DNA of 64,000 bases from CAWGXZ01 sp963826695. GTDB taxonomy: Bacteria > Pseudomonadota > Gammaproteobacteria > Burkholderiales > Burkholderiaceae_C. The notes under the pieces are model-generated. The model worked only from the letters and a program-made list of their open reading frames with translations, had not been told where the DNA came from and did not search any database. Position numbers and translations under genes: made by a program. The stretch covers positions 434,001-498,000 of the forward strand of contig CAWGXZ010000003.1 of assembly GCA_963826695.1 (NCBI GenBank). The letters are read 5' to 3'. Positions 1 through 8,161 of the stretch are shown in pieces. The first letter of the stretch is position 1; every line of letters begins with the position of its first letter.

Positions 1-1
1 C

Positions 2-751
2 GCGGCGTGCACGGCGCATGGCGTGCTTTGCACCAACACGCCCGACGTGCTGACCGAAACCACGGCCGACTTCGGCTTCGCGCTGATGATGGCCACTGCC
101 CGGCGGATTTCCGAAAGCGAGCACTACCTGCGCCGCGGCGAGTGGACGCGCTGGGCGCTCGACATGTTCGTCGGCAGCGACATCCACGGCGCGACGCTCG
201 GCATCCTCGGCATGGGACGCATCGGCCAGGGTGTCGCGCGGCGTGGTGCGCACGGCTTCGGCATGCAGGTGATTTATCACAACCGCTCGCGCCTCGACGC
301 GTCGCTCGAGGCCGCGTGCAAGGCGCGCTATGTCGACAAGGCCACGTTGCTGCGCGAAGCCGATCACCTGGTGCTGGTGCTGCCGTACTCGGCCGAGTCG
401 CACCATGCCATCGGCGCCGCCGAACTGGCGCAGATGAAGCCGAGTGCGACGCTCACCAACATCGCCCGTGGCGGCATCGTCGACGATGCCGCGCTGGCCG
501 AAGCGTTGCGCGAGCGGCGGATCGCCGCGGCCGGGCTCGACGTCTTCGAAGGCGAGCCGGCGCTGCATCCCGCGCTGCTGACCGTGCCGAATGTCGTGCT
601 GACACCGCATATTGCCAGCGCAACCATCGTCACCCGGCGCGCCATGGCCGATCTGGCTGCCGACAACCTGATTGCGGCGCTCGGCTGCGGCCCGAACGCC
701 GGCCGGCCGCCGACGCCGATCAATCCGCAGGTGCTGTCTGCCCCTCGGTGA
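2..751 (+). CDS. 2-hydroxyacid dehydrogenase (GhrB/glyoxylate-hydroxypyruvate reductase-like), 5' truncated
   Basis: C-terminal ~250 residues of a D-isomer-specific NAD(P)-dependent 2-hydroxyacid dehydrogenase; the start lies before the window (frame open from base 2). A Rossmann dinucleotide motif GMGRIGQG is followed by the family's catalytic set: Arg in NIARGG, Glu in FEGEP and His in LTPHIAS. Family members reduce glyoxylate, hydroxypyruvate or 2-ketogluconate in the cytoplasm; the exact substrate cannot be read from the sequence. The TGA overlaps the probable start region of the next gene by about 80 bases, so the two are likely co-transcribed. Confidence 0.88.
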   Translation, partial: AACTAHGVLCTNTPDVLTETTADFGFALMMATARRISESEHYLRRGEWTRWALDMFVGSDIHGATLGILGMGRIGQGVARRGAHGFGMQVIYHNRSRLDASLEAACKARYVDKATLLREADHLVLVLPYSAESHHAIGAAELAQMKPSATLTNIARGGIVDDAALAEALRERRIAAAGLDVFEGEPALHPALLTVPNVVLTPHIASATIVTRRAMADLAADNLIAALGCGPNAGRPPTPINPQVLSAPR

Positions 752-2255
752 GGTTTCTCGCCGGCTGATTGGCCGGTTTTGCGCCGCGGCGCTGCTCGCG
801 CTGGCCTGCGGCGTTGGCGCATCGACCGCTGCCGAGCCGCTGATCGTCGGCTCGAAGCGCTTTACCGAGTCGTACATCCTCGGCGAGATCGTCCGCCAGA
901 CGCTGCAGGCGCAGGGTGTTGTCGCGCAGCACAAGCCCGGCCTCGGCAACACCGGCGTGCTCGAGCAGGCGCTTGCCGCCGGCGCGGTCGACATCTACCC
1001 GGAATACACCGGCACGATCGTGCGCGAGCTGCTCAAGCGCGAAGGCAATCCTTCGCTCGACGAACTGAATCGCTGGCTTGCGCCGCGCGGCTTGAAGGCG
1101 GCCGTGCCGCTCGGGTTCAACAACAGCTATGCGTTGGCACTGCGCGAGAGCGATGCCGAGCGGCTCGGCCTGCGGCGCATCTCCGACCTGCTGCTGCCCG
1201 CCGCGCAGGGGCTGCGGCTCGGCCTGTCGCACGAATTCATGGCGCGCGCCGATGGCTGGCCGGCGCTCGTCGCCGCCTACGGCCTTCGGCTGGCGTCCGC
1301 TGGCGGGCTCGACCACGGCCTGGCCTACGACGCCATTGCGGCAGGACGGGTCGACCTGATCGATGTCTACGCCACCGACGCCAAGGTCGGCCGCGTCGGA
1401 TTGCGTGTGCTCGAGGACGACCGCGGCTTCTTTCCGAAGTACGACGCGGTGCTGCTGATGCGCAGCGCCGTCGATGCCGGGCCGCTGCGCGCGCTCGAAG
1501 GCCGAATCGACGCGCGAACGATGATGGCGATGAACGGCCAGGTCGAGATCGACAAGCAGAGCTTCGCCGAGGTGGCGCGGCGCTTCGTCTCACCCGCGGC
1601 GCAAGCGACAGCCGACTCCGGCGGATTCACGGCACGGCTGTTCGGCGCTGATTTCATGCGCCTGGCGGTGCAGCATCTGCTGCTGGTCTTCGGCTCGCTG
1701 TTCTTCGCGCTGCTGCTCGGCGTTCCACTCGGCGTCGCCGCCTGGCGCTGGCCGCGCAGCGCAGCCTGGCTGCTCGGCGCGGTGGCCGTGCTGCAGACGG
1801 TGCCGTCGCTGGCGCTGCTGGCCGTCCTGATCGCGCTGCTCGGCCACATCGGCCTGCTGCCGGCGCTGATCGCACTCGTCCTCTACGCGCTGCTGCCGAT
1901 CGTGCGCAACACGCATGCGGGGTTGCACGGCGTGACGTCGGCGCTCGCACAGGCTGCTCTGTCGCTGGGCCTGACGCCTGCGCAGACGCTGCGCTGGGTG
2001 CAGTTGCCGCTGGCCGCACCGACGATGGCCGCGGGCGTGAAGACCGCCGCGGTGATCAACGTCGGCACCGCCACCCTGGCGGCATTCGTCGGCGCCGGGG
2101 GTTTCGGCGAACGCATCGTCGCCGGCCTGGCTGTCAACGACAGCCGGATGATGCTTGCCGGCGCACTGCCGGCCGCAGCGCTGGCGCTCGGCCTGCAGGC
2201 GGCGTTCGAAGCGATCGAACGCCGCCTGCTCGGCAGGCCGGGCCGCGCGGGCTGA
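672..2255 (+). CDS. Glycine betaine/choline-type ABC transporter, fused substrate-binding protein and permease
   Basis: One polypeptide combining an OpuAC/ProX-like binding domain (begins near base 834 after a hydrophobic export segment; motif VGSKRFTESYILGEI) and, from about base 1660, an OpuBB/ProW-type permease with several membrane segments. Family role: uptake of quaternary-amine osmoprotectants across the inner membrane. Fusion tethers the binding domain to the membrane. The start is uncertain: TTG at 672 overlaps the upstream dehydrogenase, and the only other in-frame choices are CTG codons at 738 or 765. No ATPase subunit follows; it may lie upstream of the window. Confidence 0.82.
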   Translation: MRRSAAARTPAGRRRRSIRRCCLPLGEVSRRLIGRFCAAALLALACGVGASTAAEPLIVGSKRFTESYILGEIVRQTLQAQGVVAQHKPGLGNTGVLEQALAAGAVDIYPEYTGTIVRELLKREGNPSLDELNRWLAPRGLKAAVPLGFNNSYALALRESDAERLGLRRISDLLLPAAQGLRLGLSHEFMARADGWPALVAAYGLRLASAGGLDHGLAYDAIAAGRVDLIDVYATDAKVGRVGLRVLEDDRGFFPKYDAVLLMRSAVDAGPLRALEGRIDARTMMAMNGQVEIDKQSFAEVARRFVSPAAQATADSGGFTARLFGADFMRLAVQHLLLVFGSLFFALLLGVPLGVAAWRWPRSAAWLLGAVAVLQTVPSLALLAVLIALLGHIGLLPALIALVLYALLPIVRNTHAGLHGVTSALAQAALSLGLTPAQTLRWVQLPLAAPTMAAGVKTAAVINVGTATLAAFVGAGGFGERIVAGLAVNDSRMMLAGALPAAALALGLQAAFEAIERRLLGRPGRAG

Positions 2256-2294
2256 GCCGAGCGCCGCACGGCGGCGTGCGCGGACAATTCGGCG

Positions 2295-3716
2295 ATGAAC
2301 TGGCCGACTGTCCTGATCCTTGTTCTGCTGCTGTCGAACCTGGTCCTGCTGCTCTGCGTCTTCATGCGACAGCAGCGCGGCGATGCAGCGGGCGGCGTGC
2401 ACCAGGCGGTGACGCTGGCAGCCGAGCGGCTCGAGCGCGAACTGCGTGATGAGGTGGCGCGCAGCGGCAGCGGAACGCGGCAGGAGATCGGCAAGACGCT
2501 GGCGCTGTTCCAGCAGACGCTGGTGGCGCAGCAGGCCGCGACGACGCGGTCGCAGAACGAGCAGCTCGACGCCTTCCGCGGTCAGCTGGCCGTCCAGTCG
2601 CAAGCGGCGAGGGAGGCCCAGGAGGCGGGGCTGCAGCGTTTCTCAGAACATTTGGGGGTGCAGCTCGGTGCGCTCTCCGAGGCCAACGAGCGCCGCCTCG
2701 GCGAGGTCCGGACGACGGTGGAGCAGCGCCTGGCCAGCCTGCAGGCCGGCAACGAGCAGAAGCTCGAGCAGATGCGCTCGACGGTCGACGAGAAGCTGCA
2801 CGCGACGCTCGAGCAGCGCCTGGGGCACAGCTTCCGGCAGGTTGCCGAGCGGCTCGAGCAGGTGCACCGCGGCCTGGGCGAGATGCAGCTGCTGGCACGC
2901 GATGTCGGCTCGCTCAACCGGGTGCTGAACAACGTCAAGACGCGCGGCATTTTCGGCGAAGTGCAGCTCGCGGCGCTGCTCGAACAGGTGCTGACACCCG
3001 GCCAGTACGCCCGCGACGTCGAAACCGTGCCGGGCTCGGGCGCGCGCGTCGAGTACGCCGTGTCGCTGCCGGGTCAGCGCGACGATGGCCAGCCGCTGTG
3101 GCTGCCGATCGATGCCAAGTTCCCGCGCGAGGACTATGAACGGCTGCTCGACGCGCACGACCGCGCCGACGCGGCCGCTGCCGAGGCCGCCGGCAAGGCG
3201 ATCGAAGGCCGGCTGCGCATCGAGGCGCGCACCATCCGCACCAAGTATGTCGCGGCGCCGCACACCACCGATTTCGCGATCCTGTTCGTTCCCACCGAAG
3301 GGCTGTACGCCGAAGCGCTGCGCCGCCCGGGGCTGCTCGAAGCGCTGCAGCGCGAGCACCGGGTGATGCTGACCGGGCCGACGACGTTGCTGGCGCTGCT
3401 CAGCAGCCTGCAGATGGGCTTTCGCACCCTGGCGCTGGAAAAGCGCTCGGTCGAGGTGTGGGAAGTGCTCGGCGCGGTCAAGACCGAATTCGCCAAGTTC
3501 GGCGACATGCTGGTCAAGACCAAGCGCAAGCTCGACGAGGCCAGCAGCACCATCGAGGCGGCGCAGACCCGAACCCGGGTGATGACGCGCAAGCTGAAGT
3601 CGGTCGAAGCCTTGTCCGAGTCGCGCACCGAGTCGCTGCTGAGCGCGCTGGTCGCGGAGACGGATGAGCCGGACGGGGAGCCCGCTGGTGCACTGGCAGT
3701 CCGGCCAGGGGCGTGA
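2295..3716 (+). CDS. rmuC: DNA recombination protein RmuC
   Basis: 473 residues. An N-terminal membrane segment (residues ~3-23) is followed by a long Gln/Glu/Arg-rich coiled coil (~40-210) and the RmuC domain (PF02646; e.g. NVKTRGIFGEVQL, PIDAKFPREDYERL, FVPTEGLYAEAL). RmuC family proteins resemble SMC/nuclease-fold proteins and limit inversions between short inverted repeats; the biochemical activity is not settled. ATG start chosen because it places the membrane segment at the terminus. It lies 39 bases after the transporter gene on the same strand. Confidence 0.93.
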   Translation: MNWPTVLILVLLLSNLVLLLCVFMRQQRGDAAGGVHQAVTLAAERLERELRDEVARSGSGTRQEIGKTLALFQQTLVAQQAATTRSQNEQLDAFRGQLAVQSQAAREAQEAGLQRFSEHLGVQLGALSEANERRLGEVRTTVEQRLASLQAGNEQKLEQMRSTVDEKLHATLEQRLGHSFRQVAERLEQVHRGLGEMQLLARDVGSLNRVLNNVKTRGIFGEVQLAALLEQVLTPGQYARDVETVPGSGARVEYAVSLPGQRDDGQPLWLPIDAKFPREDYERLLDAHDRADAAAAEAAGKAIEGRLRIEARTIRTKYVAAPHTTDFAILFVPTEGLYAEALRRPGLLEALQREHRVMLTGPTTLLALLSSLQMGFRTLALEKRSVEVWEVLGAVKTEFAKFGDMLVKTKRKLDEASSTIEAAQTRTRVMTRKLKSVEALSESRTESLLSALVAETDEPDGEPAGALAVRPGA

Positions 3717-3832
3717 CGGCGGGCCGCAGGAGCGCGGGAAACCTTAAGAATGGGTGCCCGCCCCTCGCTCCAGTCAGCACCTTCGGGCGCAAGCCCATCG
3801 CTCGCTGGGTCCGTGGCGGCGTGCCGGACCGT

Positions 3833-4474
3833 TCAGAAACGGATTCCCTCGGTGCCGGTTCGTGGCGGCGCCGGCCGCTCGACAGGGCGGCGAATAGTCG
3901 GCGCCGCGACGCTGGCAGCTGGCGGAACGCCAATCTCGGTCCGCTCGGTGACCGGGCGCGCCGGCGGGCGTTGGTAATCCCTCGGCAGTTGCGAGACCGC
4001 AGGGTAGCCGGCGGCATCCAGGTACTGTTGCCAGATCGACTCGGAGAATCCCCGCACCACCTGGCTGCCGATCGTCAGCGTCGGCGCCTCGCGACCGCCG
4101 CTCAGGCGTTCCAGGGCTTCGATATCGGCTCGGCTTGCCACCGTGCGCTCGGAGTAGGGTATGCCGCGATCGGCCAACCACTGGCGCGCCGCGTCGCAAC
4201 TCGAGCCGCAACCCTCGGCGACGTAAAGGGTGACCGGATAGCTCGTCGCCGCACGACGCAGCGCGGGCGGCAGCGCCGCGGCGGCAGCTTCGCGCGGGGG
4301 CGAGGTGCTGCTGCTCGGCGCGGCCTGCAGCCGATCGGTGTAGGTCACGCGCCCGTCGGGGCCGACCACCTTGTAGAACGCCCACGCCGGGCCGGCGCAA
4401 AGACCGATGCCCAGAAGCGCGGCTGGAGCCGCACGCCGCAGCACCTGCCCGATCCGGCGCCTCGGTGCGTCCAC
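3833..4474 (-). CDS. Exported DUF4124/glutaredoxin-like protein
   Basis: 213 residues from GTG at 4474, which has a GAGG ribosome site and lies 7 bases after the prlC stop. A signal peptide (~10-32, ending AWA) leads into a DUF4124 segment (VVGPDGRVTYTDR), then a glutaredoxin/thioredoxin-like fold (VTLYVAEG..., with a cis-Pro loop EAPTLTIG). The cysteine pair is C89 and C93, spaced CGSSC with three residues between, not the classical CxxC. A proline-rich tail follows residue ~165. Likely a periplasmic thiol protein of unknown partner. An upstream ATG at 4513, overlapping prlC, is a less likely start. Confidence 0.75.
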   Translation of the reverse strand: MDAPRRRIGQVLRRAAPAALLGIGLCAGPAWAFYKVVGPDGRVTYTDRLQAAPSSSTSPPREAAAAALPPALRRAATSYPVTLYVAEGCGSSCDAARQWLADRGIPYSERTVASRADIEALERLSGGREAPTLTIGSQVVRGFSESIWQQYLDAAGYPAVSQLPRDYQRPPARPVTERTEIGVPPAASVAAPTIRRPVERPAPPRTGTEGIRF

Positions 4475-4481
4475 ACGAGCC

Positions 4482-6557
4482 TCAGGCCATGCCCTGGTGC
4501 CGCAGCAGCGCATCGATGCTCGGCTCACGGCCGCGGAAGGCCTTGAAGCTGTCGAGCGCCGGTCGGCTGCCGCCGACCTCGAGCACCGCTTCGCGGTAGC
4601 GCCGGCCGGTCTCGGCGTTGAGCACGCCGCTCTCGCCTGCGGTCTCCTCGAAAGCGCTCCAGGCATCGGCGCTCAGCACCTCGGCCCACTTGTAGCTGTA
4701 GTAGCCAGCCGAATAGCCGCCCGAGAAGATGTGCGTGAAGCCGTGCTGAAAGCGATTGAACTGCGGCGGCTGCATGACATGAACCTCGCGGCGAACCTCG
4801 TCGAGCACGCGCTGCACGTCGGCGCTGGCCTGAGGCTCGGCATGGATTCGCATGTCGAACAGCGCCAGCTCGACCTGGCGCAGCGTCTGCAGGCCGCTCT
4901 GGAAGTTCTTTGCCGCGAGCATCTTGTCGAAGAGCTCCCGCGGCAGCGCCTCGCAGCTGTCGACATGCGCCGTCAGCCGACGCACCACGTCCCACTCCCA
5001 GCAGAAGTTCTCCATGAACTGGCTCGGCAGCTCGACAGCGTCCCATTCCACGCCGGAAATGCCCGAGACGCCGATGTCGTCGACCTGCGTCAGCAGGTGG
5101 TGCAAGCCGTGGCCGAATTCGTGGAACAACGTCGTCAGGTCGTCGTGCGTCAGCAGCGCCGGACGCGCCACGCCGTCGCTGGTCACGGGCGCCGCGAAGT
5201 TGCACACGAGGTGCGCAATCGGCGTCTGCAACGCGCCGCCCGCCTCGGTCGGCCGAACCCAGCGGTCGCGCACGCCGTCCATCCACGCGCCCGAGCGCTT
5301 GCCGGGCCGCGCATACGGGTCGTAGTAGAACTGGCCGATCAGCCGGTTGCGGCCGGCGTCACCGCCGGCACTGCGGCGCTCGACCCGGAAGAAGCGAACG
5401 CTCGGGTGCCAGACCGGCGCTTCGTCAGGCTGGATCACCACGTCGAACAGCGTTTCGGCGATACGGAACAGCCCTTCGAGCACCTTCGGCTCGGTGAAGT
5501 ACTGCTTCACTGCCTGGTCGCTGAAGGCGTAGCGGGCCTCCTTCAGCCGCTCGCTCGCGAACGCCAGGTCCCACGACTGCAGATCGTCGAGGCCCAGGTC
5601 GGTTCGGGCGAATTCGCGCAGTTCGGCAAGGTCGCGCTCGGCGTAGGGACGCGCGCGCTGCGCCAGGTCGCGCAGGAACTCGCTCACCTGCTGCGGGCTC
5701 TCGGCCATCTTCGCGACCAGCGACACCTCGGCGTAGTTGGCGTAACCGAGCAGACGCGCTTCCTCCTGGCGCAAGGCGAGGATTTCAGCGATGACCGGCG
5801 TGTTGTCGAGTTCGGCGGACCCCAGCTCGCTCGCCCGCATGACATAGGCGCGGTAGAGCCGCTCGCGCAGACCCCGGTTCTCGGCGTACTGCAGCACCGG
5901 CTGGTAGACGGGGGCGTGCAGGGTCAGCTTGTAGCCATCGCGACCTTCGGCGGCCGCCGTTGCCCGGCAGGCGTCGAGCACGTCGCGCGGCACACCCTGC
6001 AACTCGGCTTCGTCAGCGAAGTAGCTGAAGCCGTCGGTCGCGTCGAGCACATGCTCGGAAAACTTCTGCCCCAGTTCGGCCTGGCGCTCCTGCAGTTCGG
6101 CAAAGCGCACGCGGTCGCTGCCATGCAGCTCGGCGCCCGAAAGCACGAAATCGCGCAGCGCATTCGCCAGCGCACGGCGGCGGGGCACGCTGAGCGCAGC
6201 GGCCGACGGGCTGGCCATCACCGCCTTGTACTTGGCGTAAAGCCGCTCGTCGGCGCCGAGCCGCGTGTAGAAGGCGGTGAGCGGCCCGAGGTTCTCGTTG
6301 TGGGCCGCCCGCAACTCGGGCGTATCGGCCACCGAACTCAGATGACCGACGACGCCCCAGGCGCGACCGAGTCGTTCCGTGGCCACATCGAGCACGGCCG
6401 AGAGCGCTTCGTAGTCGGCCGGAAAATCGTCGCCGGTGACGCGGGCGAGCGCCGCTTCGGCGTCGCTGAGCAGCTGCGCCATGGCCGGGGTGACATGCTC
6501 CGGGCGAACCGCGTCGAAGAAGGGAAGGTCGGTGCTGTCGAGAAGCGGATTGGTCAT
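4482..6557 (-). CDS. prlC: M3 family metallopeptidase, oligopeptidase A
   Basis: 691 residues, the usual length for PrlC/OpdA. The zinc motif H479-E-F-G-H483 is visible, with the third ligand Glu and the SGVEWDAVELPSQFMENF segment downstream, as in peptidase family M3 (thimet oligopeptidase). It is a cytoplasmic enzyme that degrades short peptides, including cleaved signal peptides. The ATG at 6557 overlaps the folD stop in an ATGA, indicating translational coupling. The stop lies 7 bases before the glutaredoxin-like gene, so folD-prlC-Grx looks like one operon. Confidence 0.95.
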   Translation of the reverse strand: MTNPLLDSTDLPFFDAVRPEHVTPAMAQLLSDAEAALARVTGDDFPADYEALSAVLDVATERLGRAWGVVGHLSSVADTPELRAAHNENLGPLTAFYTRLGADERLYAKYKAVMASPSAAALSVPRRRALANALRDFVLSGAELHGSDRVRFAELQERQAELGQKFSEHVLDATDGFSYFADEAELQGVPRDVLDACRATAAAEGRDGYKLTLHAPVYQPVLQYAENRGLRERLYRAYVMRASELGSAELDNTPVIAEILALRQEEARLLGYANYAEVSLVAKMAESPQQVSEFLRDLAQRARPYAERDLAELREFARTDLGLDDLQSWDLAFASERLKEARYAFSDQAVKQYFTEPKVLEGLFRIAETLFDVVIQPDEAPVWHPSVRFFRVERRSAGGDAGRNRLIGQFYYDPYARPGKRSGAWMDGVRDRWVRPTEAGGALQTPIAHLVCNFAAPVTSDGVARPALLTHDDLTTLFHEFGHGLHHLLTQVDDIGVSGISGVEWDAVELPSQFMENFCWEWDVVRRLTAHVDSCEALPRELFDKMLAAKNFQSGLQTLRQVELALFDMRIHAEPQASADVQRVLDEVRREVHVMQPPQFNRFQHGFTHIFSGGYSAGYYSYKWAEVLSADAWSAFEETAGESGVLNAETGRRYREAVLEVGGSRPALDSFKAFRGREPSIDALLRHQGMA

Positions 6558-7441
6558 TCGTGTTGCCTGGAAGGGAGTCGGGTCGCAAGGGCAAGCGAGC
6601 GTTCGGCGGCGTCGACGGTGTTGGACAGCAGCATGGTGATCGTCATCGGCCCGACGCCGCCCGGGACCGGACTGACCGCCGAGGCGACCTGCGACACCGC
6701 TGCGAAATCGACGTCGCCGCAGAGCCGCCCGTCGGCGCCCCGGTTCATGCCGACATCGATCACCACCGCCCCCGGCTTGACCATGTCGGCGGTGATCAGT
6801 TCCGCACGGCCGACGGCGCTGATCAGGATGTCGGCCCGGCGGGTGTGTTCGGCCAGATCGGGCGTTGCGCTGTGACAGATGGTGACGGTGGCACTGGCTT
6901 GCAAGAGCAGCAGCGCCATCGGCTTGCCGACGATGTTGCTGCGCCCGACGACCACCGCATGCTTGCCGCGCGGATCGCAGCCGATCGACGCCAGCATCTG
7001 CATGCAGCCGGCGGGCGTGCACGGAACGAACCCGCCCGGCCGGCCGACCAGCAGGGCGCCGGCGCTTGCCAGGTGAAAACCGTCGACATCCTTCAGCGGT
7101 GAAATCGCGTCGATCACCTTCAGCTCGTCGATCTGCGCCGGCAGTGGCAGCTGCACCAGAATGCCGTGGATCGCCGGGTCGGCGTTCAATGCCGCGATCC
7201 GCGCCAGCAGCTCGACTTCGCTCAGCGTCGCCGGGTGCTGCTCGAGCACGGAATGCAGGCCGTGGTCGGAACAGGCCTTGACCTTGTTGCGGACGTAGAC
7301 CTGGCTTGCCGGGTCGGCACCGACCAGCAGGACAGCCAGGCCGGGCACGCAACCGCGCGCCGCGAGGCTTGCGGCCCGTGCGCCAATCCGGGCGCGCATG
7401 GCGCGCGACAGGGCAACACCGTCAATCGATTGGGCATTCAT
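6554..7441 (-). CDS. folD: Bifunctional methylenetetrahydrofolate dehydrogenase/methenyltetrahydrofolate cyclohydrolase
   Basis: 295 residues. Catalytic Lys in the YVRNKVKACSDHG motif, substrate loop QLPLPAQI, and the signature PVPGGVGPMT near the C-terminus identify FolD. It interconverts 5,10-methylene-, methenyl- and 10-formyl-tetrahydrofolate in the cytoplasm, supplying one-carbon units for purines and formyl-Met-tRNA. GRSNIVGKP is the NADP-binding turn. It shares an ATGA overlap with prlC. Confidence 0.97.
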   Translation of the reverse strand: MNAQSIDGVALSRAMRARIGARAASLAARGCVPGLAVLLVGADPASQVYVRNKVKACSDHGLHSVLEQHPATLSEVELLARIAALNADPAIHGILVQLPLPAQIDELKVIDAISPLKDVDGFHLASAGALLVGRPGGFVPCTPAGCMQMLASIGCDPRGKHAVVVGRSNIVGKPMALLLLQASATVTICHSATPDLAEHTRRADILISAVGRAELITADMVKPGAVVIDVGMNRGADGRLCGDVDFAAVSQVASAVSPVPGGVGPMTITMLLSNTVDAAERSLALATRLPSRQHE

Positions 7442-7534
7442 CGGAACAGGTCCCGGTAACAGGGCAAGTGTTGGCTCGACCTGCCGGCGCCGTGTTGACG
7501 CAGCGGGCGAGGCGCCCGCGCCCGCAGGCCTCGA

Positions 7535-8161
7535 TCAGCTTTTGCTCGGCTGCGCGCCGAGCGCCGTCTTGAGCAGGTCGGCGACCGTGTTGGCGTTCAG
7601 CTTTTCCATGATGTTGGCGCGGTGCGCCTCGACCGTCTTGATGCTGATGCCCAGGTCGTCGGCAATCTGCTTGTTCAGGCGGCCGGCGACGATACGCTCG
7701 AGCACCTGTGCTTCGCGCGTCGTCAGGCGGGACAGCAGCGCGTCGCGGCTGGCGGCCTCCTGGTGCGACGAGAAGGCGACGCGCGCCTGCTCGAACATCC
7801 GCTCGACCAGCGCCAGCAGTTCGTCTTCCTTGAAGGGCTTCTCGATGAAATCCATCGCACCCTTCTTCATCGTCGTCACCGCCATCGGCACATCGCCATG
7901 GCCGGTGATGAAGACGATCGGCAGGGGGCTGTGGCGCTCCATCAGCCGGTCCTGCAATTCCAGGCCGCTCATGCCGTCCATGCGGATGTCGGCAATCAAA
8001 CAGGCGACTTCGCGTGGGTCGAAACGCGCCAGGAACGACTCCGACGAATCGAAGCAGCGCACGCGGTAGTCCTTGCCTTCGAGCAGCCACTGCAGCGAAT
8101 CGCGGACCGCTTCGTCGTCGTCCACCACGTAGACGGTTCCACGCTTCGGAATCAAGCTCAT
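7535..8161 (-). CDS. Two-component response regulator, FixJ/NarL-type
   Basis: 208 residues. Receiver domain (~8-125) with acidic pocket DDD (14-16), phospho-acceptor D58 in LIADIRMDG, Thr in FITGHGD and Lys in EKPF. A LuxR-type HTH follows (~145-200: LTTREAQVLERIVAGRLNKQIADDLGISIKTVEAHR, split here by function into scaffold and recognition helices). The ATG overlaps the stop of the upstream histidine kinase (ATGA), so the pair is translated together and is almost certainly a cognate kinase/regulator pair. Targets are unknown; the divergent pyruvate dehydrogenase operon is an obvious candidate by position only. Confidence 0.94.
   Translation of the reverse strand: MSLIPKRGTVYVVDDDEAVRDSLQWLLEGKDYRVRCFDSSESFLARFDPREVACLIADIRMDGMSGLELQDRLMERHSPLPIVFITGHGDVPMAVTTMKKGAMDFIEKPFKEDELLALVERMFEQARVAFSSHQEAASRDALLSRLTTREAQVLERIVAGRLNKQIADDLGISIKTVEAHRANIMEKLNANTVADLLKTALGAQPSKS

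Noticed and set aside
4407..6875. An 822-codon plus-strand ORF, and a similar 977-codon one at 24676-27609
   Set aside because: Antisense to prlC/folD and to the LapB/LapC-like genes; composition is Arg/Gln/His-rich with no recognisable fold.
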